Source of the DNA: Acidobacteriota bacterium
Lineage (GTDB): Bacteria > Acidobacteriota > Terriglobia > Terriglobales > Acidobacteriaceae
Direction: 5' to 3'
Assembly (NCBI GenBank): GCA_018268855.1
Contig: JAFDVR010000019.1
Coordinates: 62,001 to 126,000, forward strand
DNA: 64,000 bases
Part shown: piece by piece, positions 42,288 through 51,636 of the stretch
Position numbering within the stretch: the stretch's first letter is position 1
Layout: each line of letters opens with the position of its first letter
Notes under the pieces: generated by a model
Seen by the model: the letters and a program-made list of their open reading frames with translations, nothing else
What the model was told of the DNA's origin: nothing
The model's database searches: none
Made by a program: the position numbers and the translations under genes

Positions 42288-42777
42288 CTCGTCTGGGTAA
42301 ATCTCGTCGGAATAGACGCTTTTGCATGTCAAGCCCAAATCATCCTTAACCCATTCATCCCAAACAACATCTACCCTGCCGGATTACCATGCCAAACCTG
42401 AAATAATGGAAATAGACGAAACAAAATCTGGTCCACCCAAATCGGCTAAGTCATTCCAGATCAGGATTTTGCCTCTAACCGCAACAGAATGAATATCTTG
42501 CAGCCTGTGGAAATCACATCTCCACCAAACAAAGGACTTAGCAGTCCATACCCGGGGGGGGGTACCCCCACAACTCTCAATCGCGACCACCGGGAGCGCC
42601 ACGCGAAGCGATCCGCCGTCCGCGCAGGACAGCGCAACCGTTTCTGTGAGATTGTGTTCAATACAACAGGAGGCCGGACCCGGGCGAACACTGCCAGGCC
42701 GGTACCCAGGGCCACACCGCCTCGCTACCCGAGGAACGAAGTTCGGACGCGCGAAGGCAGAGGCCAGGAGAATGACG
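42288..42777 (+). other. Long non-coding leader before the YXWGXW gene
   Basis: About 490 bp between the repeat and the next start without a supported gene. Around 42550 it has a run of nine G inside a GGGGGTACCCCC palindrome, then several GC-rich complementary stretches (GGACCCGGGC, GGCCGGTACCCAGGGCC, AACGAAGTTCG) up to the ribosome site. Base composition and phasing do not look coding. It could be a structured 5' leader. Confidence 0.4.
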
Positions 42778-43884
42778 ATGGGCCATCTAGTAGCAAAAAT
42801 CTCACGCGCGACCGGAAAGGCAGTGCTCGGAGCCGCGCTTCTTGCACTTCCTCTTGCAGGTTTCTCAACCCAACAGGCAAACGCACAGGTCTTCATCTCG
42901 GCGAGCATCGCTCCGCCGGCAATTCCGGTTTATACGCAACCCTACGCTCCTGGCGATGGATACATCTGGACGCCCGGCTACTGGGCCTGGGACGCAGACG
43001 CAGGTGACTACTACTGGGTCGACGGCTCTTGGGTCATGCCTCCCTACGTCGGCGCTCTCTGGACACCGGGCTACTGGGGTGGCTACGGCGCAGGATATCG
43101 CTGGTATCCCGGCTACTGGGGCCGCACCATCGGCTACTACGGCGGCATCAACTACGGCTTCGGCTACTTCGGAACCGGCTTCTACGGCGGCTACTGGAAC
43201 CGCGGCCACTTCTGGTACAACTCCTCCGTCAACCGCTTCCGCAGCGGCTTCGGCGGACACCTGTATAACGGCGGCTACGGCGGATATCACAACTACCGTC
43301 CTGGCGGACGCTCGTTCGTCACCGTAAGCAATCACGGTGGATTCAATGGACGTGGCAACTTCAACGGCAGCCACAGCTTTGCGAATGACCATGGATCGTT
43401 CAACAATCGCGGAAGCTTCGATAACAACCATCGTGAAGCGTTCAGTGGCAACCGCGGCAGCTTCAATAATGGAGCGCGTGGATCGTTCAACAACGACCAT
43501 AACTTGAGCAATCGCGGATCGTTCACCAACAATAACCGCGGCAGCTTCGAAGGGAATCGCGGAAGCTTCAACGGTGGCGCACGTCCTAACTTTGAAAGCA
43601 ACCACTCGTTTGGCAATCGCGGTAACTTCAGCGCATCGCCCAACGTAAACCGTGGCGGCTTCGGCTCCAGTCAGGGCCGCAGCTTCTCACAGCAACCGAG
43701 CCGCAGCTTCTCCGCTCCTTCCCAGAGTCGTGGCAGCTTCGGTGGCAACCGCACCTTCTCCGCTCCGGCCGGCGGTGGACGGAGCTTCGGCGGAGGAAGT
43801 ATGTCCTCCCACGGCAGCTTCGGTGGCGGTGGGGGTGGAGGCTTCCACGGTGGTGGCGGAAGCCACGGCGGCGGACATCGCTAA
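42778..43884 (+). CDS. Secreted YXWGXW-repeat, Gly/Ser/Asn-rich protein
   Basis: 368 residues from ATG at 42778 (AGGAG seven bases upstream; ATG 42772 also possible). Signal peptide GKAVLGAALLALPLAGFS. Residues about 35-130 carry aromatic YxWTPGYWxW / YYWVDGSWVMPPY / YRWYPGYWGR repeats of the YXWGXW family. From about 165 to the end it is low complexity: many NNRGSF / GNRGSFN units, then Gly-rich GGGGGGGFHGGGG. No enzyme motif. Likely an exported, surface or matrix protein. It is flanked by a long leader and a strong terminator, a stand-alone gene inside the dcw region. Confidence 0.85.
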   Translation: MGHLVAKISRATGKAVLGAALLALPLAGFSTQQANAQVFISASIAPPAIPVYTQPYAPGDGYIWTPGYWAWDADAGDYYWVDGSWVMPPYVGALWTPGYWGGYGAGYRWYPGYWGRTIGYYGGINYGFGYFGTGFYGGYWNRGHFWYNSSVNRFRSGFGGHLYNGGYGGYHNYRPGGRSFVTVSNHGGFNGRGNFNGSHSFANDHGSFNNRGSFDNNHREAFSGNRGSFNNGARGSFNNDHNLSNRGSFTNNNRGSFEGNRGSFNGGARPNFESNHSFGNRGNFSASPNVNRGGFGSSQGRSFSQQPSRSFSAPSQSRGSFGGNRTFSAPAGGGRSFGGGSMSSHGSFGGGGGGGFHGGGGSHGGGHR

Positions 43885-43893
43885 AAACAACAA

Positions 43894-43917
43894 AAGGGCT
43901 GGAGCAATCCAGCCCTT
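43894..43917. terminator. Strong bidirectional intrinsic terminator
   Basis: Perfect 10-bp stem AAGGGCTGGA / TCCAGCCCTT with a GCAA tetraloop, followed by CTTCTTTT on the plus strand and by TTGTTGTTTTT on the minus strand. It ends the YXWGXW transcript 9 nt after its stop and also the dcw transcript beyond murG. Confidence 0.92.
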
Positions 43918-43939
43918 CTTCTTTTGCAAATATCGCTGC

Positions 43940-45070
43940 CTAGCTGACTTGCTGACTTGCTGACTTGTTACTCTTGACCTGACTCGCTGCTTCTATCGCC
44001 ATCTCCCCAATCTCTTCCACCGCACGCGGATGCGCCATCTTCCGAGCCGCTTCGCCCATCGCTTCCAAGCGCGCCGGTTCCATCAGCAGATCGCGTAGTG
44101 TCTCGCGCAATGCGCCTGGAGTCATATTCTTCTCCAGAATCATGATCGAAGCTCCGCCAGCAACCATCGACTCCGCATTCTTGCGCTGGTGATCGTCTGC
44201 AGCCTGCGGAAACGGAACCAGTACTGAAGCGCGTCCCGCCGCGCATAACTCTTCCACCGTTCCGCCACTGCGGCACAGAATCAGATCGGCCCCCGCGCAC
44301 GCTGCTGGAATGTCGTTCAGAAACGCATGCACCTCATAGCGCCTCGCATCCACACGCGCGCGCTCATATGCCTCACGCGTAGCGGCCTCGTGTCGCGCGC
44401 CCGCCTGGTGCACAATCGTCAACCCTGGCACGTTCGCCAGCAACCAACTCGCGATCTGCGGCACCACCTCGTTGAGTGCACGCGCTCCCTGCGACCCACC
44501 CATCACCAGTAATCGAGGCGAACCCTCCAGCTTTGGCGAAATCGCAAAGAACTCCGGACGCACGGGCCGTCCCGTTACCCGCGCATGCCTGAAGTACGGT
44601 AGCGCCGATGAGAAACTTACAGCCGCCGCATTCACCCACTTGCCCACTGCCCGGTTCACCATGCCAGGCACGGCGTTCGGCTCAAACACCATCGTCGGAA
44701 TCCGCTTCAAAATTGCGGCAATCATCGCCGGTCCGCTGGCGTATCCTCCAACACCGATCACCACCTGCGGATCGATCTCACGCAGTAACCGCATGCAATG
44801 CAACACACCGCGCGGAAGATCGCCAAGAGTCTTCGCGCGCGTGAGCAGGCTGACATTCTTCAGCATGCCAACGCGCACGTAAGAGATAGGAAATCCGGCC
44901 TCAGGTACGAGCTTCGTCTCCAGGCCGCGTTCCGTGCCGATAAAGTGAACGCTAGCGCCGTGCCGGTCGCGCAACTCCCGCGCAATCGACAGCGCCGGAA
45001 TTACATGACCGCCAGTTCCACCACCGGCGATCACAACACGCAACTTGTCAGAACCTGCAGCAGACATCAA
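43940..45070 (-). CDS. murG: UDP-GlcNAc:lipid I N-acetylglucosaminyltransferase
   Basis: 376 residues. Converts lipid I to lipid II at the inner membrane face. Signature VVIAGGGTGGHVIPALSIAREL, GVGGYASGPAMIAAI, LVMGGSQGARALNEVVPQ, and the donor-site LILCRSGGTVEELCAAGRAS. It overlaps ftsW by four bases. The final residues (SASQQVS) are encoded by the minus strand of a GCTGACTT octamer repeat and are not family-conserved. Confidence 0.96.
   Translation of the reverse strand: MMSAAGSDKLRVVIAGGGTGGHVIPALSIARELRDRHGASVHFIGTERGLETKLVPEAGFPISYVRVGMLKNVSLLTRAKTLGDLPRGVLHCMRLLREIDPQVVIGVGGYASGPAMIAAILKRIPTMVFEPNAVPGMVNRAVGKWVNAAAVSFSSALPYFRHARVTGRPVRPEFFAISPKLEGSPRLLVMGGSQGARALNEVVPQIASWLLANVPGLTIVHQAGARHEAATREAYERARVDARRYEVHAFLNDIPAACAGADLILCRSGGTVEELCAAGRASVLVPFPQAADDHQRKNAESMVAGGASIMILEKNMTPGALRETLRDLLMEPARLEAMGEAARKMAHPRAVEEIGEMAIEAASQVKSNKSASQQVS
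43943..43966. repeat. Octamer tandem repeat (GCTGACTT)3
   Basis: Three perfect copies plus a degenerate tail to about 43990. It encodes the end of MurG on the minus strand. Degenerate relatives lie at 30068-30103 between tsaE and the ABC-F gene. Confidence 0.85.
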
Positions 45071-46158
45071 TCGATCTCACGCGTTATGTTGAGCAACACA
45101 CCCATACTCGCCAGCGTAATAAACACACTCGTTCCACCATTGGAGATAAACGGCAGAGGAATGCCCTTCGTCGGCAACAGAGCAAGCACCACGCTGATGT
45201 TGAAGAATGCCTGCACCAGAATTGCCGTTGTCATGCCAAAAGCAAGAAAGCGCGCAAACGGATCAGTGGAAAGATAAGCAGCGCGCAGACCACGGTACGC
45301 AAGCACGACAAACAACACTACGACGAAGATGGCTCCAATTAATCCCAGTTCTTCGCACACAGTTGCGTAGATGAAATCTGTCTGCGGCTCTGGAAGATAG
45401 AAGAGCTTCTGCTTCCCTTCCATAAGACCAACGCCATGGAATCCGCCGGTTCCAACCGCAATCAGCGATTGCAGAATATGGAAACCGGCACCACGAGGAT
45501 CGGCTTCAGGGTTGATGAACGCCAGCATGCGTTTCCGCCGGAACGCCACATGGAAGAGCATGTAATACAAGACCGGGGCCGCGGCCGCAAATGCAATCCC
45601 GAGATAGCGCAATCGGATACCCGCAAGCAGCAGCATCAAAGCCGTCACACCGACGCAGACCATCGCCGTGCCGAGATCCGGTTCTTTCAATATCAGAGCA
45701 GTAAAGATGAGCGGCACGGAGGCAGCACGCAGCACCGTTCCCTTCATATCGTCCATTTGATGGAGGCGTGTTTGCAAAAAGTACGCGAGAAACAACACGA
45801 TGACCGGCTTAGCCAACTCGGACGGCTGTAGCGTAATTCCAGCCATACGGATCCAACGGTGGGCGCCGTTCATACCGCCCATCGCAAACACACCGACCAA
45901 CAACAACGTCGTAACACCAACGGCTGGAAACACAACTTTTGCATTGTTGTAATGTCGATAATCCACGCGCATCAGCACGAACATCATTGCAATACCGAGC
46001 GCAACGAAGATCGCTTGCCTCACTACGAACTGATAGGGCGAACCAAATTGTGCCTTCGCCACGACAGCAGAACTGGAGAAGACCATCACCAGACCAAATA
46101 GTGCCAGCAGCAGCACGGCACCGAATAACCACTTGTCTGCGCCAACACGTTTGGCCAT
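45067..46158 (-). CDS. ftsW: Lipid II polymerase of the divisome, FtsW (SEDS family)
   Basis: 363 residues, about ten membrane segments. SEDS signatures: GLVMVFSSSAVVAKAQFGSP at the first helix, AHRWIRMAGITLQPSELAKP (conserved Gln-Pro-Ser-Glu), the periplasmic VGTGGFHGVGLMEGKQKLFYLPE loop with PQTDFIYATVCEELG, and GIPLPFISNGGTSVFITLAS near the end. FtsW polymerises glycan with its partner FtsI. Located between murD and murG as usual. Confidence 0.94.
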   Translation of the reverse strand: MAKRVGADKWLFGAVLLLALFGLVMVFSSSAVVAKAQFGSPYQFVVRQAIFVALGIAMMFVLMRVDYRHYNNAKVVFPAVGVTTLLLVGVFAMGGMNGAHRWIRMAGITLQPSELAKPVIVLFLAYFLQTRLHQMDDMKGTVLRAASVPLIFTALILKEPDLGTAMVCVGVTALMLLLAGIRLRYLGIAFAAAAPVLYYMLFHVAFRRKRMLAFINPEADPRGAGFHILQSLIAVGTGGFHGVGLMEGKQKLFYLPEPQTDFIYATVCEELGLIGAIFVVVLFVVLAYRGLRAAYLSTDPFARFLAFGMTTAILVQAFFNISVVLALLPTKGIPLPFISNGGTSVFITLASMGVLLNITREID

Positions 46159-47520
46159 TTACTTCGCCTCCATCGCACGCACCAGAGCGACAAACGTGCG
46201 GCCGCGATGCTCATAACTTGTGAACTGATCGAAGCTGGCACACGCCGGCGCCAGCAGAACAACATCTCCTGCCGACGCATCGGCAGACGCCCTCTGCACT
46301 GCCGCATCCAGCGTCTTCGCAGATTGGATCGGCACCATTCCATTCAACTGCGACTCAATCTTCTCCGCCGCTGCGCCAATCGTGTACACACACGCCACAC
46401 GGCTCTTCAGAAGATCAGCCAGCAACGTGTAATCTGAACCTTTGTCCTTGCCACCAAGAATGAGCCGCACGTTGCCATCAAACGCAGCCAGCGCCTTCGC
46501 CGTCGCATCCACGTTGGTCGCCTTGGAGTCGTTGTAATACTTCACTCCATTGATCTCCGCGACAAACTGCAGACGATGATCGACAGCCTTGAACGCGCGC
46601 ACCGCTTCGCGAATCTTCTCCGCGCTGACACCGGCAAGACGCGCCGCACACACAGCAGCCAGCACGTTCTCCACATTGTGCACACCCACCAGCGGAATCT
46701 CGCTTACCGGCATCACCGGCTCTGCCTTGCCGCCCTCGCACGGCAAAAACAAAATGCTTTCGCCATGCACAAACGCACCCTGCTTGATCGGTCGCCGCGG
46801 TGAGAACCAGTAGATCTGCGCGCGTGTCTTTGCCGCCACCATTTGCGTCGGTTTGTCCTCTGCATTCAGGACAAGGAAGTCATCTGCCGTCTGGTTCTCT
46901 GTAATGCGAGTCTTCGCGGCTGCATAGTTCTCGAACGTGCCATGACGATCAAGATGGTCCGGCGTGATATTGAGCACCACCGCAATCTTCGGCGCGAACG
47001 TATCAATCGTCTCAAGCTGAAAGCTCGACAACTCCAGCACGCTCCATCCATCGTCCGTGATTCCGTCGATCATCTCCACCACAGGCAAACCGATGTTGCC
47101 GCCCACCTGCGCCGCTAATCCGCCATGCTTCAAGATTTCGCCCAGTAGCGTCGTAGTGGTCGTCTTGCCATTCGATCCGGTAATGCCAAGCACCTTGCCG
47201 CGCAGGAATTGCGACGCCAGTTCTACCTCACCAATGATCGGCACACCGAACGCCTGCGTCTGCTGCAACTCCGGCGTATCCACCGGCACGCCTGGCGATA
47301 CAACCAGCAAATCCTGTCTGCGAAACGTCAGCAAACCATGTCCGCCCGTCTCCACCGCAACGCCCGCCTCCAGCATCGCCTCAATCTCTGCGCTCAATAC
47401 AGTCGCCGGACGTGAATCGCTGATTGTCACAACCGCTCCGCGCCCATGCAAAAAGCGAGCAGCCGCAAGGCCACTCTTACCCATGCCGACGACCAGAACG
47501 CGCTTGCCCTTCAACTCCAC
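46159..47520 (-). CDS. murD: UDP-N-acetylmuramoylalanine-D-glutamate ligase
   Basis: 453 residues. Adds D-Glu to UDP-MurNAc-L-Ala. N-terminal VLVVGMGKSGLAAARFL, ATP loop GITGSNGKTTTTTLLGEIL, central NITPDHLDRHGTFENYAAAK, and the C-terminal-domain NDSKATNVDATAKAL. No gap to ftsW (adjacent bases) and four bases to mraY. Confidence 0.96.
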   Translation of the reverse strand: MELKGKRVLVVGMGKSGLAAARFLHGRGAVVTISDSRPATVLSAEIEAMLEAGVAVETGGHGLLTFRRQDLLVVSPGVPVDTPELQQTQAFGVPIIGEVELASQFLRGKVLGITGSNGKTTTTTLLGEILKHGGLAAQVGGNIGLPVVEMIDGITDDGWSVLELSSFQLETIDTFAPKIAVVLNITPDHLDRHGTFENYAAAKTRITENQTADDFLVLNAEDKPTQMVAAKTRAQIYWFSPRRPIKQGAFVHGESILFLPCEGGKAEPVMPVSEIPLVGVHNVENVLAAVCAARLAGVSAEKIREAVRAFKAVDHRLQFVAEINGVKYYNDSKATNVDATAKALAAFDGNVRLILGGKDKGSDYTLLADLLKSRVACVYTIGAAAEKIESQLNGMVPIQSAKTLDAAVQRASADASAGDVVLLAPACASFDQFTSYEHRGRTFVALVRAMEAK

Positions 47521-47524
47521 TTTC

Positions 47525-48661
47525 TTACCTCAACTTCAACGTCGTCAACGCAAACAGCGCAAACACCAGCGCCATAATCCAGAAGCGTGCAATCACCTTG
47601 CTTTCGCTCCATCCGCTCAACTCAAAGTGATGATGCAGCGGTGCCATGCGGAAGATACGCTTACCTCCACGCAGTTTGTAACTCCCCACCTGCAACATGA
47701 CGCTCAGTGCTTCGAGAATAAAGACACCGCCGATAAACGGCAGCAGCAATTCCTGCTTGATGACCACGGCAACCGTGGCTATCGCGCCGCCCAGCGCGAG
47801 CGATCCCACGTCGCCCATAAACACTTCTGCCGGATGCGCGTTGTACCAAAGGAAACCGATACTCGCGCCCACCATCGATCCACAGAAGATGGCCAGTTCG
47901 CCTACCATCGGCATGCGCTGCAATTCGAGATAATCGCTGAACACCGCGTGTCCACTGACGTATGTGAGCATGGTCAATGCAGCCGCGGCGATTACGGTGC
48001 ATCCAATCGCAAGGCCGTCGAGGCCATCGGTCAGGTTTACCGCATTCGATGCGAACGTAATTACCAGCATGGTAAAGATGATGAACGGCAGAAAGCCCAA
48101 CCAGTAAAGATGCGGCACATGCTGGATGCTCGTCCAGATAAGGTCAGGTTGGAAATGCTTGAAGAACGGAACTACCAGGCGCGTGGAGTACATACCGCGG
48201 CTGCGCAGATAGAGCAACGCAACAGCCACCGCCCCGCTCGCTAAAAATTGGAGCACCAGTTTCTGCCTGCTGGTCAGACCCAGGTTCCGCTTATGCACCA
48301 CCTTGATGTAGTCATCCGCAAATCCAATCGCCGCAAAGGCCAACGTCGAGAGCAGCGGAATCCACACCAGCGGATTGCTGAGGTCACTCCACAACAGCGT
48401 TGGCACAAAGATCGAGATGCAGATCAACACACCACCCATGGTGGGCGTGCCGCTCTTTTTCTGATGGCTCTGCGGCCCTTCTTCGCGGATGTATTGACCG
48501 ATCTGAAATTCGCGCAGACGCTCGATTACAAATGGACCAATCAGCAGACCGATAAGAAGCGCAGTAAGGCTGGCGAAGACCGTGCGAAACGTAAGGTATC
48601 GAAAGATCCTGAAGAAGCGGAAATAGGGAAACAGCTTCTGATAGAGCAGCCAGTAAAGCAA
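47525..48661 (-). CDS. mraY: Phospho-N-acetylmuramoyl-pentapeptide-transferase
   Basis: 378 residues, polytopic (about ten helices). Makes lipid I from UDP-MurNAc-pentapeptide and undecaprenyl phosphate. The catalytic Asp-rich loops are present: GFADDYIKV, NLTDGLDGLAIG, HPAEVFMGDVGSLALGG; also the cytosolic KSGTPTMGG motif and the C-terminal APLHHHFELSGWSE. Length a little over E. coli MraY (360). Spacer of 105 bp to murF upstream. Confidence 0.97.
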   Translation of the reverse strand: MLYWLLYQKLFPYFRFFRIFRYLTFRTVFASLTALLIGLLIGPFVIERLREFQIGQYIREEGPQSHQKKSGTPTMGGVLICISIFVPTLLWSDLSNPLVWIPLLSTLAFAAIGFADDYIKVVHKRNLGLTSRQKLVLQFLASGAVAVALLYLRSRGMYSTRLVVPFFKHFQPDLIWTSIQHVPHLYWLGFLPFIIFTMLVITFASNAVNLTDGLDGLAIGCTVIAAAALTMLTYVSGHAVFSDYLELQRMPMVGELAIFCGSMVGASIGFLWYNAHPAEVFMGDVGSLALGGAIATVAVVIKQELLLPFIGGVFILEALSVMLQVGSYKLRGGKRIFRMAPLHHHFELSGWSESKVIARFWIMALVFALFALTTLKLR

Positions 48662-48766
48662 AACAATCCTCCGCCGCGCATGCGGTCGCCAGCTTCATTA
48701 TCCGTGGCGAGTTCCACTCCTATGCAGTAATCTCCACGGGGTTCCTGCGTTGATTCCTCTTTGCGC

Positions 48767-50143
48767 TCAACCGGCAAGCAACGCTGCCAGCGCGCGCTCC
48801 AGCCGCACGCCGCGTGAAGCCTTTAGCAGCACCACGTCGCCCTCGCGCAGATTGGCGCGCATCCACTCCGCAGCCTCCTCCGGCGAGTGGACAAAAGCAG
48901 CTTCGGCGCCAGCGTCAGCGGCCCCTTCCACCAGCCTGGCCGCATGGCCGCGTACACCGACCACCGCATCCGCACCACGCCCGGCGGCATACTGTCCGCA
49001 GGCACGATGCAGCTTCTCCGCATCCGGACCAAGCTCCAGCATCTCTCCCGCTATAACAATATGGCGCGGAGCCTCCACCGCCATCAGAGCATCCACCATC
49101 GCATCGAGCGCACGAGGATTGGAGTTGTATACATCGTTGATGATGCGAGCACCCTTCCACTCCACCATCTCTCCGCGCTTTTCTGTCGGCTTCAGTTGCG
49201 CGGCAGCTTGAATGCACTCATTGAGCGGGATACCACTCTCCAAGCCAACAGCAATTCCGGCCAGGGCGTTGTAGACATTGTGCGTTCCCATCAGAGCAAT
49301 GTGTGCCTGCGCGTCTCCTGCATGCGTGAGAACGGTGAAGCGCATACCATCAGGGCCGCCATTCTGAACATTGATGGCGCGCACATCTGCACCTTCTGCC
49401 ATGCCAAACTTACGCGCGCGTTTGCCATCCGCAAACGTCCGCACAAACTCATCATCGGCATTCAGGAACGCAACTCCATCCGCAGACAGCGCTTCAATCA
49501 GTTCACGCTTCGCTGCTGCAATTCCACGAATCCCCTCAGGGAAATGCTCTAAATGCACCGGAGCAACATTGCTCACCACGCCCCAGTTTGGTTCGGCGAT
49601 CTTTGCAAGCTCGGCGATCTCACCGGCGTGGTTCATGCCCATTTCAATCACGGCAGCTTCATGCTCTTCTTCCAGACGCAAGAGTTGCAGTGGAACGCCG
49701 AAATTATTGTTGAGATTGCCTGCCGACTTCAGCACGTTGAAGCGCGCACTCAACACCTGTGCCACCATTTCTTTTGTTGTTGTCTTGCCCGCTGATCCTG
49801 TAATACCAATCACGCGTTTACCCCACTTGCGGCGCACTTGGCGCGCCAACGTTTGCATCGCACGCAAGACGCAGTCTTCGCTCTCAGGAACGCGAAGAAG
49901 TTTCGCAGCATCCACCTCCGCAGGCACAACCCAGCGCGTACTCACCACCGCTGCCGCTGCGCCTGCCTGCAACGCCGCCTCTACATAGTCGTGACCATCC
50001 AGACGCTCACCTTTTACCGCAAAGAAAACTTCGTCCGCGCCAATCGTGCGTGAATCGATGGAGTATCCATACACCTCTGCTGAGGATGCGAAATCGCCTT
50101 CCGCATGGATCCAATCGGCAATCTGTCCTAACGTAAGTTTCAC
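48767..50143 (-). CDS. murF: UDP-MurNAc-tripeptide D-alanyl-D-alanine ligase
   Basis: 458 residues. Adds D-Ala-D-Ala to the tripeptide precursor. ATP loop ITGSAGKTTTKEMVAQVL, AGNLNNNFGVPLQLLRL, EMGMNHAGEIAELAKIA and the C-terminal IINDVYNSNPRALDAMVDAL. The Asn-Asn-Phe-Gly and Asn-His motifs are MurF-specific. Overlaps murE by four bases. No ddl is seen in the window, so its dipeptide substrate comes from a gene elsewhere. Confidence 0.96.
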   Translation of the reverse strand: MKLTLGQIADWIHAEGDFASSAEVYGYSIDSRTIGADEVFFAVKGERLDGHDYVEAALQAGAAAAVVSTRWVVPAEVDAAKLLRVPESEDCVLRAMQTLARQVRRKWGKRVIGITGSAGKTTTKEMVAQVLSARFNVLKSAGNLNNNFGVPLQLLRLEEEHEAAVIEMGMNHAGEIAELAKIAEPNWGVVSNVAPVHLEHFPEGIRGIAAAKRELIEALSADGVAFLNADDEFVRTFADGKRARKFGMAEGADVRAINVQNGGPDGMRFTVLTHAGDAQAHIALMGTHNVYNALAGIAVGLESGIPLNECIQAAAQLKPTEKRGEMVEWKGARIINDVYNSNPRALDAMVDALMAVEAPRHIVIAGEMLELGPDAEKLHRACGQYAAGRGADAVVGVRGHAARLVEGAADAGAEAAFVHSPEEAAEWMRANLREGDVVLLKASRGVRLERALAALLAG

Positions 50144-51636
50144 TGCTTTCCTTCCAGCGCGCGCAATATTTCAGCCGCCACAGCTACATCATCGAATGGC
50201 ACCGCGCCGCCGCGCAAAATCTGTTCTTTTTCGTGTCCTTTACCGGCGATCAGCACAATATCTCCGCGATTTGCCATGCGAATTGCGGCTTCAATTGCAT
50301 CTCTGCGATCGAGCTCCACCATGTATTCCACATCTGTCGGTAAAAGCCCTTGCAGCACTTCATCCGCAATGTTGCGCGGATCTTCACTGCGCGGATTGTC
50401 GCTAGTCACAATTACAAAGTCGCTGCCCTGCCCCGCCGCGCGCCCCATCTTCGGACGCTTCGTGCGGTCACGATCACCACCGCAGCCAAACACCGTAATC
50501 ACGCGATGTTTTCCTGACAACTCGCGTGCCAGAGCAATCAGGTTCGTCAGGGCATCCTCGGTATGCGCGTAATCGACAACCACTGCGATACCAAGCTGGT
50601 TAGGAACCGTTTGGAATCGGCCCGGAACAGGTTGCAGCTTGGCCGCAGCTTGTACGCACTCCTGCAATGACAAACCGCGGGCCATCGCCGCAGCAATCGC
50701 AGCCGTGAGGTTGTAGACATTCACAGCGCCACTCAGTAGTGAATGGACTTCAGCTTCGCCAAAGGGCGTAGTTAATTGAAAGCTAGTTTTGCCAGCATGC
50801 AAAGCGATCTGCGAGATACGAAACTCCGCGCCTTCGCTCTGTCCATAGCTCCAGACCTGTTTGCATTCACGCGCCACATCGAGCATCTGCGAAGCATACG
50901 CATCATCCACGTTGATGATGGCTACACGCGGAGGCGGAGCACCTACTCCTTGAAAGAGCTTCGCCTTCGCCTCAGTGTAGCGTTCCATCGTGCCGTGGTA
51001 ATCCAGATGGTCCTGCGTAAGGTTGGTGAAGATCGCCACGTCCACCGGCAGCCTCCACACCCGCTCCTGCTCCAGAGCGTGCGAGCTCATTTCCATGACT
51101 GCTTCGGTCGCACCGGCCTGTACGCCCTGCGCAAAGATATCGAGCACATCGCGGCTCTCCGGCGTGGTGTGCGGTGATGACAGCACTTTATCGCCAATAT
51201 GCATTTCAATCGTGCCAAGTAAAACAGTGGAACGTTTCGCACTGCGCAGTAAGCCTTCAAGAAGAAACGCAGTTGTGGTCTTGCCGTTCGTCCCTGTCGC
51301 TGCAGTGAGTTTCAGTTTCTTCTCAGGATGATCAAAGAAAGCCGCACTGATTTCCGCAAGCGCGCGACGCCCGCTTGCTACCTGCGCCACTGCAATTGAA
51401 TGCTCGCGTGAAATCTTCTCAAACACATCGGCAGAGTCAGTAACAATCGCAACTGCACCTTGCTTGATGGCAGCATCAACATAGCGATTGCCGTCCGTCG
51501 TCTCGCCGCGCATGGCGACAAACAGCGATCCCGGAACCACACGGCGCGAGTCGTACTCCACACCCGTTACGTCCGCATCAGCATCGCGCCGTCGCAGCGT
51601 CTCCACTTCGTCCAGCAATGGCCGTATCTGCATCAT
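50140..51636 (-). CDS. murE: UDP-MurNAc-L-Ala-D-Glu:meso-diaminopimelate ligase
   Basis: 498 residues. ATP loop AATGTNGKTTTAFLLEGL, then EMSSHALEQERVW, FTNLTQDHLDYHGTMERY and the substrate-selecting motif SDNPRSEDP. The DNPR form marks enzymes that add meso-diaminopimelate rather than lysine, so the wall should be of the DAP type. It overlaps murF at one end and the small TSUP gene at the other by four bases each. Confidence 0.97.
   Translation of the reverse strand: MMQIRPLLDEVETLRRRDADADVTGVEYDSRRVVPGSLFVAMRGETTDGNRYVDAAIKQGAVAIVTDSADVFEKISREHSIAVAQVASGRRALAEISAAFFDHPEKKLKLTAATGTNGKTTTAFLLEGLLRSAKRSTVLLGTIEMHIGDKVLSSPHTTPESRDVLDIFAQGVQAGATEAVMEMSSHALEQERVWRLPVDVAIFTNLTQDHLDYHGTMERYTEAKAKLFQGVGAPPPRVAIINVDDAYASQMLDVARECKQVWSYGQSEGAEFRISQIALHAGKTSFQLTTPFGEAEVHSLLSGAVNVYNLTAAIAAAMARGLSLQECVQAAAKLQPVPGRFQTVPNQLGIAVVVDYAHTEDALTNLIALARELSGKHRVITVFGCGGDRDRTKRPKMGRAAGQGSDFVIVTSDNPRSEDPRNIADEVLQGLLPTDVEYMVELDRRDAIEAAIRMANRGDIVLIAGKGHEKEQILRGGAVPFDDVAVAAEILRALEGKQ

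Noticed and set aside
42384..42908. 174-codon minus-strand open frame before the YXWGXW gene
   Set aside because: Spans the repeat-rich leader and runs into the opposite coding region; no ribosome site or family match.
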